Notes: generated by a model from the sequence alone, not told the origin. Counted from the stretch's first letter, positions 32,557-45,329 are shown. The stretch is 64,000 nt of DNA from Hydractinia symbiolongicarpus (GCF_029227915.1 NC_079878.1:15126001-15190000); one strand, 5' to 3'. Made by a program: numbers and translations.

Positions 32557-35500
32557 CTACAATTCCAAAGGCATGGTATGTACACCATCCTCAAGCACGA
32601 CTCTTTTGTCATAGAACGCTGTGAGTCCCAGCTTGTTTTGCTCGTAAGTCACCATCCCCTGGTTGTGCACCCGGAAACCCACGTTTTTCGCAGTGTCCCT
32701 TTTAACGTGCTCATGTACCTAGACTAAGTCACCGCATTCTGCCTCTTTGACATCCCTTTGCACGAGAATTTCGTGCCCTCTTTACCTTTAACGAAATAGC
32801 ACTTGGCTGTCAAAGCGATCATTTGAGACCCTATAAATTCAGGTTTGAACAACCCTCCCGTTCGACTCGAGTACTTGTCAGTGACAAGCCAGTTTTTCAC
32901 GTCCTCGTCGTACTGCTCGAGCAATTCGGGGCGAGCGACATCTCGCAACTCTTCTCCAGAGATGGCAAAATACGCCGAGTCCGTATCCATGTATACATAT
33001 TCGAAGGTCTACGTACTTGTCGAAAAAGTCGTAGTAAAATTCCAGCATGCGCAGCTTGGCCCTTTGATAGACGGCGATACGGTACTGATAAGCGCGATCG
33101 ATGCTAACCCCGTGCCTGCCCTTTCTAATCTCGTACGCGTCGTCTCCAATCTCTTCAAGGTCCTCGAGGTATGGGGATCTCATCGCCGCATCTACCTCTT
33201 TTTTTGTCTCTGGTAAAGAGGGTGTTGGAGTGTCTGGCCAAGTCCTCAATCATATTACCGTAGAAAAAGTTGCCCTTCAACTTTTCCGTATCTCCAGCGA
33301 TACGCTTGTCGGGGTCTTTATCAGTTTGTCGTCGCGCATCGGCAATCTCCTAAGGGAACCACGCGAATGGCTTGCCTCGCGAGTACTTGAGGAACTGATA
33401 AAAAGCGGGGACTTTCAACCCGTGCTCGAGGTACCCTTTTAGCACGGGTGTGCATAATAGGATCTTTTCGGCTTTCATCAAACCCAAGAGCTTTTTGGTT
33501 CCCGAAACACGCTCGTGCCTCGTCTTGGTCAAGTACTCGTGCATGTGTTGAGGTATTTGAGCGTCGGGTATCTCTTTAACCACGAATAGCGCGCCATCTC
33601 GCTGAACTTGTCATACAGCTCAGGAGGCACTTCTAGATCGACTTGTGCAAAACCAAAAAGTGAGCCGTCTAAAACGCCCGCTGTTAGCGTCTCGAGACTC
33701 GATGTTGGTTAACCCATTTTAATCAGCTTTTCCTTTCCGCAAGGGAAATCTTCCAGCAGGGTACTCGGGTAGAGCATGTTCGCGTCGTATCCGAGAATTG
33801 TCTTCACTTATGAGGTTCGTCGTATATGTGAGATCTGATACCCGCCACATCCCTCTCGTGGTACCGGCAAAAGACGATCGCTGGACCACCAATCATCCCC
33901 GTTCGCAAGAGGTCGTAGGCCTCATTTCTCGTGCACTCCATAGAGGTTTTTTGAACCTCTTTACAAGCTTTCCACCGGGTTTTTGAGCATTTATCCTTAC
34001 ACTTGCACTTGCAGGGATCGTAGAGCTCTAGCTCGGGGTTCAAGCCTAGAGATTTGTTCAAGACGTATCTCATCGACACGTCCGGAAAGCTAACAGCATC
34101 CTTCAGTATGTCAATCTCGTCGACGTAGTACTGCTGCCTCGTCTTGTCGATAGCTTCAATAAAGGGTTCTACGTCGGCTAGGTTGTACTCACGCAGCCAG
34201 TCCATCATAGTTATACAGCCTCACTTGCAAAACTCTCCCCGGAATTGCTCGTATCCCTCGGGCGAGAGTGTGTTTTCCCCGCTAAGACTACTATAGAATT
34301 CTCCGTGCTTGACGGGGCCTACGTGATTCAGCTTGTCGTAGGCTGTTAACCATTCGTAAGGGAATACGAGCTTTTCGAGCCCACATTCCAGAGACTTGCA
34401 CCATCCGGCGTAACTCATCCCGGGTGCGAGAAAGTTTTTGATATCAAGGAATGTGAACTTCGGGGTTGTGAGGAACATGTAGTCATTATCCTTTTTAGCC
34501 ACGTTGATTTTCTCATCGTCTTCGGTAATTTGTTCAACAAAATACCGCTTGATTAGGTTAATATCATACTTTCCGCTATTAAAACCGATCACAGCCACTT
34601 GGTTAACCCACTCATCCCAAGATTCCCGCTTAAGATCGGGGAGCATCTCCAAATCCTCAGGCTTTGGTACACACCTCTCAACTTCCGCGACGATGAGGGT
34701 CAATCTTTTCTCCAGCTCCTCAACGAACCGCCTAACCAAGACCTTGGGATCATCATGCTCGATGAATATTGGTCTTTCGCTCCGCAACACTCACGGGATA
34801 TGTTCCGAGATATATGTTAGATCGGCTGTTTGCCTTTGGTGCAAAGGTGATAAAAGAGCTTCAAAATCAAAACAGATGTAATGGGGGTAGGGTCGAAATC
34901 TGTTCCCGAAGCACCTCTTGATTTTTGGTGGGTTCTCGCACTCCCAGGTACTGACGATAGTGTAGCCACGTTTTCGGATACAATCTTCTTTAAAAAGGGT
35001 GAGCTTAAGATTATTCTTAACTACGTTGGTTCTTCTTGGTTGACAGGGGCATCCGTGCCATTTACAGCCGTGATACTCGAAGACTGTTGTGGTCTGAGGT
35101 ACGTACCCGTCGATCCTGTAGAAATCGGTCTTGTGGTACCCGCACTTAATCCTTTGTTCTCCACCGTGCCCGCAGAGCGCGTGATGTATATGTCTCCCCG
35201 TCTTTTTTGACATTACTTCTAACCATTGACACGCCGCGTAGCTGAAGCCATCCTTTCTCGGACTGGCTCGGTATGCGTTTGACTTTTTTGCCTTTGCACT
35301 TAATCGTCGTCTTGACGCCCTTGCATTCGTTCGGCTTGTGACGCATGAGGTGGTTGCTTTTCGTGAATACTTGGGTGCAGGCCTTGCATTCCCATTTCTG
35401 TCGCGCTAGTACGTCTAAATCCTTGATGAAGAAACAGTGCCCATCCAGCATACCGAGGTTTATCGTGTCTAAATCTTCCCCGTGCTTATTCTGACTACAG

Positions 35501-35959
35501 ACGAGTCGCCATGGTGCTTTGTAGGAGTTCGTCTTGGGTTCAAAAACTCTGATGTTGATCTCGAATCCTTTAGCGATACCCTCTGGCACGTACATCTTGT
35601 CGCTTTAGCCCAAAGTCTTCGTAGTACTCGCGTGCTAGATTGAAAGCGCTGCTTTCTCTCTCCCCGAGATGGCACCGCGAGGCATCTCCAGAAGCACAGG
35701 CTGTCGGTTCTTTCATCATCTTTGTCAAAACTGTATATTCACCTTTTACCCCGCAACCAATCCGGCAAAGGTCCGCAGCCGAGTAAAGGCTCCCTCGTAG
35801 AGATGAGCTTGACCCGCACGTGCTTAAAGACTATTTTGCTTTCGTATGCTCCGGGAGTCTCGATAGCTCCGTAGTTGACCAGCGAGAGCGTGGCGAATTG
35901 CCGTCATTGGTGCCGACACGGCGTCGTATAGTTTGCTGATAGCGTTCCTGAACCAACTC
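32557..35959 (-). pseudogene. Polinton protein-primed family-B DNA polymerase, multiply frameshifted
   Basis: Starts at ATG 35,959 (MSWFRNAIS), just inside the right TIR, and ends about 32,557. In order: an N-terminal head; SLCFWRCLAV; a CxxC...H zinc-finger-like region (about 35,370-35,310); CKWHGC; exonuclease motif I FDFEA (about 34,870); motif II FNSGKYD (about 34,570); a cysteine-rich TPR2-like insert (34,020-33,980); and the polymerase catalytic motif C YMDTDS (about 32,985). These are the hallmarks of Polinton polymerases. At least five frame changes break it. The related copy in Polinton 2 is in the same position relative to its TIR. Confidence 0.85.
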
Positions 35960-36009
35960 ATCTTTATTATAGGTAGAGTTCAAATTCGAATAGCAGTCAC
36001 ACCTTTGAG

Positions 36010-36290
36010 TATGGGAATTTCCCCTACTCAAATGCGCATGCGTAGGATTTTGTTGATGTCAGCATTATCGCTAAGACTTGGGCTGGAGATTATCGGTTTT
36101 CGGATTTTGATGGAAGATTCGTTTGTTTTACCAGTTTGGAGAGGGTGGAGGGAAGGTGGTGAAGGAGTGTTTGTTTTTTTGTTGAAAATGGGGTCTTGGA
36201 GGGGGTGTTGGAGGAGCGTTTTTGGTGGCGGTTTGGTGATCGAAAGGTGTCAAAGGAGCGAAATCCTACTCATCATGACCCCTACCTACT
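36010..36290 (-). repeat. Right terminal inverted repeat of Polinton 1
   Basis: The inverse complement of 12,742-13,025; outer tip ends cctacctact at 36,290. Inner boundary near the atgcgcatgcgtagg block. The polymerase start lies about 50 bp further in. Confidence 0.9.
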
Positions 36291-36357
36291 ACTTGTACTA
36301 TATAGGTACCTAGCTAACGTGACATCCTCGGAAAGTTTATTTTATCACATATTTATA

Positions 36358-36775
36358 AGGGAGCGTTGACATATTACGTAATCAATTTTTTGCCTATTTT
36401 CTACTCCCCCCTCCCCCATGTAATTAGTCGGGATTATTTGGTTGACCCCCCCCCCTCCCAAAATTACATCATGATCTACGTAACCCTTCCCCCCTTCGTA
36501 ATCCGTAAAGATTTAGTTTATAAATTAAAACAAACATTGCTTGTCTGAAAACAGATGCAAGTTATAGAGTATGGCGAATACAAACGCCTTTGATAGTTGA
36601 TATTTTTCACACTCATGATAAAATATGCTCTTAATTTTTTCGATTTGCTTATGTCATCTGCTTATGTCATCAAACCACTTGACCCCTCCCCCTCCCCCAT
36701 AATCAAGCGTGAACAATTTCGATGACCCCCCACCCCTCCCCCCAACTTGATTACGCAATATGTGAACGCTCTCTA
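36358..36775. mobile_element. MITE with GGGAGCGTT termini
   Basis: Inverted ends agggagcgttgacatattac (36,358) and the complement ending gtgaacgctctct (36,774), with C-rich subterminal tracts (cccctccccc) in both halves. No ORF. The termini resemble those of ISL2EU/PIF-type MITEs, an identification made from memory of the termini only. Confidence 0.7.
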
Positions 36776-38515
36776 ACCGACATATTCAATGGCTTTTATT
36801 ATCCAGGTAGGTGATTTTGTTGAGAATACGTTGGAAATTGTATGATAAGAGCTGGGTACTCTAGTTGAACACAAATTTTTTTTAATATGCACAACATTTT
36901 TTGCTAATTTAAAAACAAAACTAAGAAGGATAGGTTGTAGTGCTAAATTTATGGATAATTCTCGAATCTAAGTCAACATGCTTGACATTTTCTGATCATT
37001 TTCAACAAATATAAAGTATTTGAACTCAGCATCAAAATTTATGGAATCCTGCATTTTTTAAGTTTATACACTAAATAAACTCCGCCTGTTAGGAGCAAAA
37101 CATTCAATGTTTTATGGTAAAATGACTACACAAATCAACTGCAGTGAAAATGGTTCACCATAGTTGAATATTACAGTCAAACTCTTATAAAATTTAAAAT
37201 ATAATATAGCCTTATTGAAGAAAAACTACTTTGTTCATCACTAACATACTGCCGAGCAGTGAGCGGGATTCGATCCGTGGTCCTCTGTTGAGAATGAAAT
37301 ACGGATGTGCTATGATAAATACTCACCTATATATAATGCAGCCTGTTCTAATAATCATATATTTTTCAAAATTTCCTATCATATATAATTTATGGTATAA
37401 ATCCAAATGTGCAACTCATTTTCTCCAAAAATTTTTTTTTTTTTTTTTTTAAATAATCATAACCGAGACCCGAAAAGTAAAAACTCTATTCCTAACAGTT
37501 TTAAAAGGTAAACTTTTGCCATGTTGTTCTTAATTATATATATAAACTGCCACCAAGACAAGAAACCCTTTCTTTTGCAGATTAATATTTACGGTTTTGC
37601 AAGATCTTTTTTCGTAAAAAAGACAACATTTTATATCATTTAACGGTATATATAAATAATGGGTTAAGTTAAAGCTGGTTTATAATATACGTGCAGGGTA
37701 ATAATTCTTAAAATGCTATTTGTACTTGGCCACGATGTGAAAATATGCCGGTGGAGCATAATCAATCACTGGCCTAAAATATAATAATAGGACCTTTTGA
37801 TGTTAAATCTAGGCCTTAGAAGAATTAATTTGTCAAAAAACCTTACTTGTTTGTTCTTACTTGGTCAAGATTCAGAAGTTTTTTTACAAAACCCCATCGG
37901 CCTCATTTAAATTGCTCAAATTCTAAAACCTAGAAAGTATAGCTAATTAAAAGCGATCATGTGACCAGCCTGTTCCAGGGCCTTTTCGCCGCTATCAACT
38001 TCATCAACAAGGCAAAATGCCATGGGAACGAGGTTAGTTTCCCCTTACTTTCCCTTACTAGAACGAACATAATCGGGGCCGACCGGCTTTTATATTATTA
38101 GTCATCACTTCTGACAAAAAAATAGCCCTGGTGGCAAAGTTGTTATTGTTCTCAAATGAAACGAAATTTCGTCGAAACTAAATTTTGGTATTCGCAAGTT
38201 TAATAACTTTTCAACAAACTTAATTTCCGTAAAACGAACAATTTAGGTCATCTCCAGAATTTAAATTCCCGCGAAAATAAATATGAGCCCACCCATCCGT
38301 GAAATTTAGTTACTTCAAAGTAAGTATTATGTTGAAATGTACGCCCATTAGTACGGAAGCCCATTAGGGACATGTTATACTTCATATTTAGTTTATACTA
38401 CGATTTGAGATAGTTCTTACGATCTTAAGATAATTCTACGATCTGCAGTGACTGAATTCGCCGTTGTCGTCCATGCTCTACATTAAAATGCAACAATTAT
38501 ATCAAACATCATATA
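36776..38515. other. Non-coding stretch with one inverted-repeat arm
   Basis: AT-rich, with a poly-T tract near 37,430-37,450. The arm 37,957-38,035 pairs with 12,389-12,473. No gene is recognised. Confidence 0.4.
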
Positions 38516-39596
38516 CAGTTGACTCTCTCTATCTCGAACTCGCAAGGGACCAAAAAATTTGTTCGAGATAGAGAAAGTTCGAGATAGAGAAAAATTGACA
38601 AAAATTGGATTTTTTCGTAAAAAACGTATTTTTAACCCTCAGTGTATCGGGAGTTGATAGAGGTCAATGAGAGATGTTAAAATGTTAATATTCAATGCAC
38701 AAGACTTCTTTTAAAATAAATACATAAAATAAATTTACAGCTTCATTTAAAGAAATCGGTTATGTCTTTTTGTTTAAGTGATGCCACTCTGTCTTCATAA
38801 TACATTTTTTCGAATTTGGAGATAAGCATTTGCATTTCATTGCCTTTTTCGCAACACATATGTTATTTACCTTTTTTTCCATTTGTCCAGCCAACCATCG
38901 GAAGCCTTGAAACTTGAACAATCAAAGTTTTTAGCAAAACTGAGTGCCTTTCCTTTTATCAAATTGCCATCGATCGGAATGTTTTGGCTTCTTTGAACAG
39001 TAAACCATTTGAAAACAGCCTTGTCTATCTGCTCATAATCACAGCCTTGAACCTTTTTCGAACCAGACGCGGTTTTTTGTTCTTCCAAGCTTTGTAGGAT
39101 CTTATGTTTTTTTTCATCCAAGTTGAAATTGTATTTTTGGGGATCCCGTATTTTTCTGCTGCCTCCTTGTTTGACATTCCTTTCTCGATTTCCCGAATTA
39201 TTTGACATTTTTGAATTAAAGAAACGTTATTGAGTTTTCTTTTTAAAGCCGACATCTTCACCTCAAGAAGGTTTCTGGTTCAAAACACTGTAAACAATGT
39301 TTTGTGAGTGACTTTAGAATTCGAACGCCAAAATGTTTGTTCGAAAATGGAACATTTTAATTCGATTTTTAGTGTAAATAGGTTCTTAAATCCGGAAAAG
39401 TTCGAGATAGAGAGAGAAACAGTCAGACGGGACCGAGATTTTGGTTCGAGATAGAGAGGTATTCGAGATAGAGAGGTTCGAGATAAAGAGAGGAAAATAG
39501 CTTAGAGCCTACACAAATGTCCAAGGGACCGAGACTTTGGTTCGAGATAGAGAGATGTTCGAGATAGAGGGTAGTCGAGATAGAGAGAGTCAACTG
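38516..39596 (-). mobile_element. Non-autonomous Tigger/pogo-like transposon
   Basis: Flanked by TA on both sides (38,514-38,515; 39,597-39,598). Ends are cagttgactctctctatctc and the inverse complement. Subterminal copies of a ttcgagatagag motif occur at both ends, probably transposase-binding sites. 1,081 bp; only the DNA-binding part of the transposase remains. Confidence 0.9.
38867..39261 (-). pseudogene. pogo/Tigger transposase N-terminus (CENP-B-type HTH domains)
   Basis: The first frame (39,261-39,080) is a psq/CENP-B N-type helix-turn-helix: ALKRKLNNVSLIQKCQIIRE then GMSNKEAAEKYGIPKNTIS. After a shift near 39,080 a second frame (to 38,867) supplies the CENPB-type second HTH (QIDKAVFKWFTVQRSQNIPI...ASDGWLDKWKK). 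The DDE catalytic domain is absent, so the element depends on a related autonomous copy. Confidence 0.85.
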
Positions 39597-41606
39597 TAGC
39601 GCTACTGATGCTTCATAAACGTTCATAATTGTCTAGTGCTGTCCAGCTGACAGTACGTGGTTTTTTGACACTTTTGTTTTGAAGCTTTATTTTATATAAA
39701 GAAATACAAAATTTGCGTTCAGCCTTGAAGTTTTTTATATTTGTATTTTCAGAGTTTCTTATTAAAAAAAGGTGCAATAAGTGTGGATTAAAAATAGAAA
39801 ATTCGAGTTCATACGGGTGTTAATTTTCACAGGTATTAACTTACTTTAAAAGAGTAAGTTAATACCTGTAATGTTGTGTGAAATTTATTCGCAATTTGCT
39901 CCAACAAGCTTCGATACGCTAAAAATGTGATTGAGAGAAAGAGATTTTTCAATGAATTGAAAGGAAAATTGAAAGGATTCCGCCTCCCCCCCTCAGTAAC
40001 TTTTCATAGGATTGTTCAAATTGAATCAAACTTGGCACACTTATATTACGTCATAAAATGAAAGTGGCGGCAATAAATTTTTGCTTGCGTCAGCACATTT
40101 TCTGTGACGTTATCAGAAGCGTGAAAATTGATAAATATGCCACTATGTGCTTATAATTTAATTACTTTTGTTCTAGAGCGAATTTTTACATTCTGTTTGA
40201 AGTTTCTGAAAGCTAAATAAAAAGTTATTTAACATATCTTCCGGTTTTTACATGGATCGAATAAGAAATAGCAAAAATTTGCCCGAAAATCCGTTTTTTT
40301 TATTTTCGGGTAAAATCCGAAAAAATCGGGAAATCCGGTTAGTCACATGTCCATATTTTTCCATATGATTCTTCTTGATGAAACAAAGTTGTGTTGCAAG
40401 TTTCAAGTTCTAAGGATAATTCTAACAGGAGTTATTATATTTTCCCCATTATAAGGATTTCAATTCGATAAAAAACGTTTTTGTTCAGTTAAGATCGCCA
40501 GATTTAGCAATTTTTCAATATCACAAGTTTAAACCCCTATTGTAGAGCCCTTATGGACGTTTGAGACTAAAATAAATGGTGCATGCGTCATCCTAAGATT
40601 GAAAATTTAAAACTTCCCATAGATATCAATTTTTTAACGATTTTTGAAATTTTAGCCCGGCTTCAGTTTTTGTCACATGTCTTTTAGTAACATACGTATG
40701 TATCTTTTAGGAAGCTTGAAGAACACAAAAATACCCCATTGAAGTTGATTTTCTACGGAATCCAATATTTAATAACTAAATTGTTGAAAGTTAGTGATTT
40801 TTACCGTTGGGAAACTTGATATTTCCTAATACCAAGCTTAGAAATAAAAAAATGGATTTTCCTGAAAGAAGAACGTAACATTCGTTACGCTGTTTTAAGC
40901 CATACCAAAAATTTCAGTATAAAACGAAATTCACCATGTTTTTAGGTCTGGCACGATTTCCCATTCCCTAAAAAATCAGCTTCATAACTTGTTTAAAACT
41001 GACCCGTTAACACCCGTTACAGTAACATTCGTTATCCATTTTTCGAACGTCCGAATTCGGACGCGTTTTATTTGAAGTTCGAATGTTTTTATTCGATTGA
41101 ATGTTTTATCTTTGCCACTTGTCAGTGTCAGCAAACATTTTCTGGTAGCTTGGACAAAAGAATCGACAGAAAAAAGTAAGTAACAACCAGTTTAGTAGCA
41201 TCCTACTATTATAAATACGTTTTGAAAAAACATGAAATGACTATTTTGTATTTTCTTCATTCGTTTGTTTTGTTTTATAAGTTTGAAATTTTAGCCAATA
41301 ACTTCACTCCGAGGTTTTTACCAGCTCTGTCGATTTTTTCTTGCACAGTTTAGGTTTTTTACACATAAGTTGGGTCAAACTAACTTTTCAGATTGATTTC
41401 ACAGTTTTAACAAGATATCGATTTTTTTTGAAATTCGTCAACCAGCTAGCAGGCCGAATGTCGCACTTTCTCTAGAAGGGCTCATTTGCGTGCTCTTTAT
41501 ATCTAGAATATCGCTCAAAAACCCACCTCAATTACTTCCTGCACCAATCCAAGTCTATTAAAGTTCTTTCGACGAGATAACTGAAGTCCCTTGCCGTTAT
41601 GCAGTC
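39597..41606. other. Non-coding stretch with a hairpin
   Basis: AT-rich, no ORF of note. A perfect 17-bp hairpin lies at 39,829-39,869. The block 40,860-41,060 contains repeated cgttac/acccgtta motifs (gtaacattcgtta twice) without clear element ends. Confidence 0.4.
39829..39869. repeat. Perfect 17-bp hairpin
   Basis: Arm acaggtattaacttact at 39,829-39,845 and its complement at 39,853-39,869, with a 7-bp loop. It is not next to a gene and may be the core of a foldback-type repeat. Confidence 0.7.
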
Positions 41607-41890
41607 AGTTGGGGTTGAACTCGTACAAGTCCCCGCTAAAAAGGTCCGCCAGAGAACCCCCTCCAGGAAAAAAGTTATCCACTGAATTTACTCTCCTAGT
41701 ATACCTCGGAGATCCCCCTAACCAAGCATAACCGCCCGCTTCCCCCATACATCCCCCCCGACCCCCGTCTGCGCATGCGCAAAAAAATGACATCATCTGA
41801 CAAACATCCGCGCATGCGCAAAACCTTCAACAGAGTGTGATGTCATCATGCGCAAGGTGTCAATTTCTGTCCATTTAAAAAAATTTATTG
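41607..41890 (+). repeat. Left terminal inverted repeat of Polinton 2
   Basis: The inverse complement of 56,430-56,627 with small indels; tandem gcgcatgcgcaaaa motifs sit at 41,766, 41,810 and 41,849. The minus-strand ORF across it is an artefact. Confidence 0.9.
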
Positions 41891-43474
41891 AGAAAAAAAT
41901 ATATATAATAAAAAGACAAAATGGTTTTTTTAGAAATGCAATCAGCGCAATATACAATGCTGTATCAGCACCAGTAGCACCCACTACCAATGCTCTTACC
42001 GTTCGATTGCAGAGTGTGCCGAATACCGTTAGCGATTATTACGACAAAATAAAGGACGAAATAAAAAAATTGAAATTGAAGTTGAAGCACAGGAGGACTA
42101 TCATATCGAAGACAACCAAGAAAACTAAACTGGAGTTGAAGACATCAAGCATCTATTTCCAAAGAAAAAGACCGCAAACACCGAAGAAGGTCTCGACGAT
42201 ATCCAACACATATTTTATGAGCATGACATGAATATGTTGGAGGATGGAACGAGAGTCAAAAGAATCAACAAGAATTTGAACGGTCAACTTACAGAGCCAA
42301 TTATGGGAAAAATTACACCATACATTAACATGAGAACCAATGTAGTTTATAGTTTTGAATGCGTGGTACACAAAGGAGGTGGCGAAACGGCAACCCATTA
42401 TAATACCAAGGGCTCGAAGTCGCTGTTAGCCATCAAGGAGATCGAAGATTTTGTTGACGGATGCGAGACGCAGCGGCTAGACTTGAGGACTATGAGTTTT
42501 GGGGCAATGCCTACCTTCCACCAGAAGAAACCATTCACACACCAGGCTCCTACGGCGAAAGGGTTGTGTTTATTCACGCTCAGGTTAAAATAATTTCAAT
42601 GAATGGCCCCTAGGATGCGGCTCTTTACCAGATTGGTTAAGAAAAATCGATGAATTTACGCAATCGATGGAGAAGATGAATGGACCGACAACTTATGCAT
42701 GTGGAGATGTCTCGCACTACACTACCTAGGTTACAAAAAACGACTTGCAAAAGATGCACTGAAACTAGCCAGGGAGTACTATGGAAATAACAGCAGTGAG
42801 CATATGATAAGAATTGATGGAAAAGAACAGTGGAAGATCGAGGGATATAAGCGAACAACTAAAACAATTTATCAATATCATGGCTGTAAATGGCACGGTT
42901 GCGCCTGCTTAAAAGACAGAACAAATACCGACGAAGGTCGTTACATAGCTACAAAGTGGAACGGATGCATCAACAAGGAGCTTGGGTATAATGTTTATCT
43001 GTATGGTGATGTGAGAACCACCACAAACCCACCACAAAAAATTTACCCCATATCCCCACTACATTGTGTTTGATTTTGAGGCTGCTTTGGAAGTTGTGAA
43101 CGAACAGTGCACGAAGGACCTAACTTATATATCAAAGCAAAAGGCGGTCAGTGTTGCGGTTCATGATAGTTTTAATGGTAAACCAACGTTTATCGAGCAC
43201 GAAGATCCAAATATCTTGATCGTTCAATTTTTCAACAATCTTGAACGCAGGAAGCAATTGATTGTAGCAGAAGTGGAAAAAATATATCCAAAGCCTGATG
43301 ATTTTGACATGTTGCTCAATGAAGTTCAAAAAGCATGGGGCGAATGGTTAAATCTGGTGCCCGTATTTGGCTTTAATTCTGGAAAATATGATCTTAACCT
43401 GATCAAAAACACTTTGTGGAGAAAATCACCGATGAGCAAGTGAGCGATAATATTTTTCTTGCACGAAAGGCTAA
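41848..43474 (+). pseudogene. Polinton 2 DNA polymerase, 5' part
   Basis: N-terminal head (FFRNAISAIYNAVSAPV) matching the start of the Polinton 1 polymerase. Frameshifted pieces follow: LGCGSLPDWLRK (about 42,610), CLALHYLGYKKRL (42,710), YHGCKWHGC (42,880), exonuclease motif I FDFEAAL (43,070) and motif II FNSGKYDLNLIK (43,370). The gene is cut at 43,475 by insertion of element A; the corresponding downstream part resumes at 48,357. Several frame changes precede the insertion (42,160, 42,490, 43,060, 43,410). Confidence 0.8.
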
Positions 43475-43757
43475 TACCTTAAGAGAACAAATTTTGGCGG
43501 AAAGAAATTTTGGCGGATTTGGCGGATTTGGCGGATCGAGCGAAAATCCGCCAAAGTTAATTCCCGCCATAATTCTTTTTTTTAAGGATCCGCCAAAATT
43601 AATTCCCGCCAAATTTAATTTTTTTTCTTAATCCGTCAAAATCGATTTCCGCCTAAATAAACTGCAGCCAAATTTATGTCGCTTTTATTTGTTTTTAATT
43701 AGTATTTTCAATCACCAAAATCTCCTATTTGTGATCGCAGTGACAAAACCACTCCTT

Positions 43758-44262
43758 CTAAGCTAGAAAAGAATAAAAAACAGAAAAACCACAACTTTTC
43801 AATTTTTTTCTTTCTTTGCGTTCATCAATTTGTTCAGCATTGTCTTTTCTTTTACTTCCCCTAGGTATAAAGAATGTTCTTATATCGTTCATCCCAGATT
43901 CTTTCTTTCTTTGACGAACTGGGGTTTGTTTGGCGGTACTGTTCACTTCCAATTCCATTTGGCGCTCTGGATCGCATTCTAGAAATGAACCTAACACCAT
44001 TTCTTCCTTTGTTTCTATATACAGCTCTGCTACGAGCTGTTTATGTCTCTCCAATACTAAGAGATTGTTTACAGTCCCCGGGATTTGGGCTTTTATTTTG
44101 CAAGGTATTTCCACGCCACCTTGAACTAGCGGAAACTTTCTGTAATGAGTTGCTGTGAGCTGAGCAGAAACAGTTGCTCCTTGGTCGATGAAAAATTTGG
44201 TAACTCTCTATATTTCCTTCGGTAAATGACCTACCATTGAAGAGCACAAAATTCCTTCATCC
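43758..44262 (-). pseudogene. HIRAN-like protein of element A
   Basis: One frame reads VGHLPKEI, a stop, then FFIDQGATVSAQLTATHYRK then FPLVQGGVEIPCKI, the second half of the HIRAN-like fold as seen in the intact copy at 47,338. A long basic/acidic tail (NLLVLERHKQLVAEL...) follows, ending near a MNDIRTFFIPRG motif that resembles a PIP box with the initial Gln replaced. The 5' half is missing and the gene abuts the transposase, so element A is probably internally deleted. Related to the fragment in element C. Confidence 0.6.
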
Positions 44263-45329
44263 CTTGTAATGAATTTAGATCAACCACCACTCAAATCCAT
44301 AACTGTATCTCATCATACTTTAGCCAAGAAAGGAGCCAAGTGTGTAGCAATCGCTGGAAGTCCGGGTAAGCGATCCATAACGGGTACTTTCATAATAACA
44401 CTCGATGGAAAGATGCTTCCATTTCAACTAATTAATGGGGGGGGGAAACGAAACAAAGTTGCCCAGGTTTAAATTTCCTGAAAGTTTTTCGTTGAGTGCG
44501 AACCCCAAACACTTCAGCAATACGGAAGTGTCTACCAAAATAATTCACAAAATTATTCTTCCGTACGTCACCAAAGAAAGAAATGCCACAAACAACCCAA
44601 ATCAACCAGCACTTCTCATCCTTGATGTCTTCAAAGGCCAAATAACGAAAGATGTGACCGTTTTGCTACTCCGAAATAAAATTTTCTTTGTTAAAGTCCC
44701 CCCTAACATGACCCAGGTTTTTCAATCTTTTGACCTGACGGTTAATGGGCATTGCAAGTCATTTTTGAAAAAAAGTTTGCAGAATGGCTATCTAGGCAAT
44801 TTAACAATCAATTGTCTCTCGGGAAGAAGGTGGAAGAAATCGAGATGAAGTTTCCTCTGACAACTATAAAACCAATTCATGCCCCCTGGATTATGGATTT
44901 CAAGGTATCAAAATCATTCGAAATGGCTAGAAAGCTTCAGGAATACTAGGAGCTGTCCAAAGTGATTCGGTTTGGATTAGCTCCGATCGATCCCTTCCAA
45001 GATTTATCCCCATTACCTCCAACCCCAACAGAAGAGATGAGCGAATTAGAAATGCCAGAATCTGAAGAATTGGAAGATTTTGTTACCGTCATTCTTCTAA
45101 TTTAATCCGTCCTCTAATTAGTACGAATTAATTATTTTGGCAAAATGAAATAATTTATTTAACTCTAATTATTAGTACGAGTCCATAATTACTAATTTCA
45201 GATTTTCCTCTAATTTAGTACGATAAAGGTCAAATTTTCTTCTAATTATAGTACGAATAGTAAAAAACACGTAATTTTTTTTGTTTCAAACTTTCTTTTT
45301 TAAAAAAACATGAAAAATTTTAATCTAAT

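Larger units (their letters stand above)
12742..36290. mobile_element. Maverick/Polinton element 1 (with nested insertions)
   Basis: Terminal inverted repeats at 12,742-13,025 and 36,010-36,290 both begin agtaggtaggggt at the outer tip and end near a tcctacgcatgcgca block. Between them lie the Polinton hallmark genes: protein-primed family-B DNA polymerase (minus, right end), retroviral-type integrase (28.5 kb), A32-like packaging ATPase (30.9 kb), major capsid protein (26.8-28.0 kb) and a putative minor capsid protein (24.9 kb). Length is about 23.5 kb including about 8.4 kb of later insertions. Most core genes carry stops or frameshifts, so the copy is dead. The 22.8-36.0 kb part is visibly richer in G+C than the surrounding DNA. 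A clean 6-bp target duplication is not evident. Confidence 0.9.

Noticed and set aside
22815-36010. High-GC block as bacterial or viral contamination
   Set aside because: It is bounded by TIRs shared with the flanking AT-rich part and carries nested eukaryotic transposons, so it is an integrated element.
41605-41796. Minus-strand Gly-rich ORF
   Set aside because: It is entirely within the Polinton 2 left terminal repeat.
41840-42231. Separate gene before the Polinton 2 polymerase
   Set aside because: The FFRNAIS...YNAVSAP block matches the polymerase start in Polinton 1, so it is better read as the N-terminal part of the same gene.
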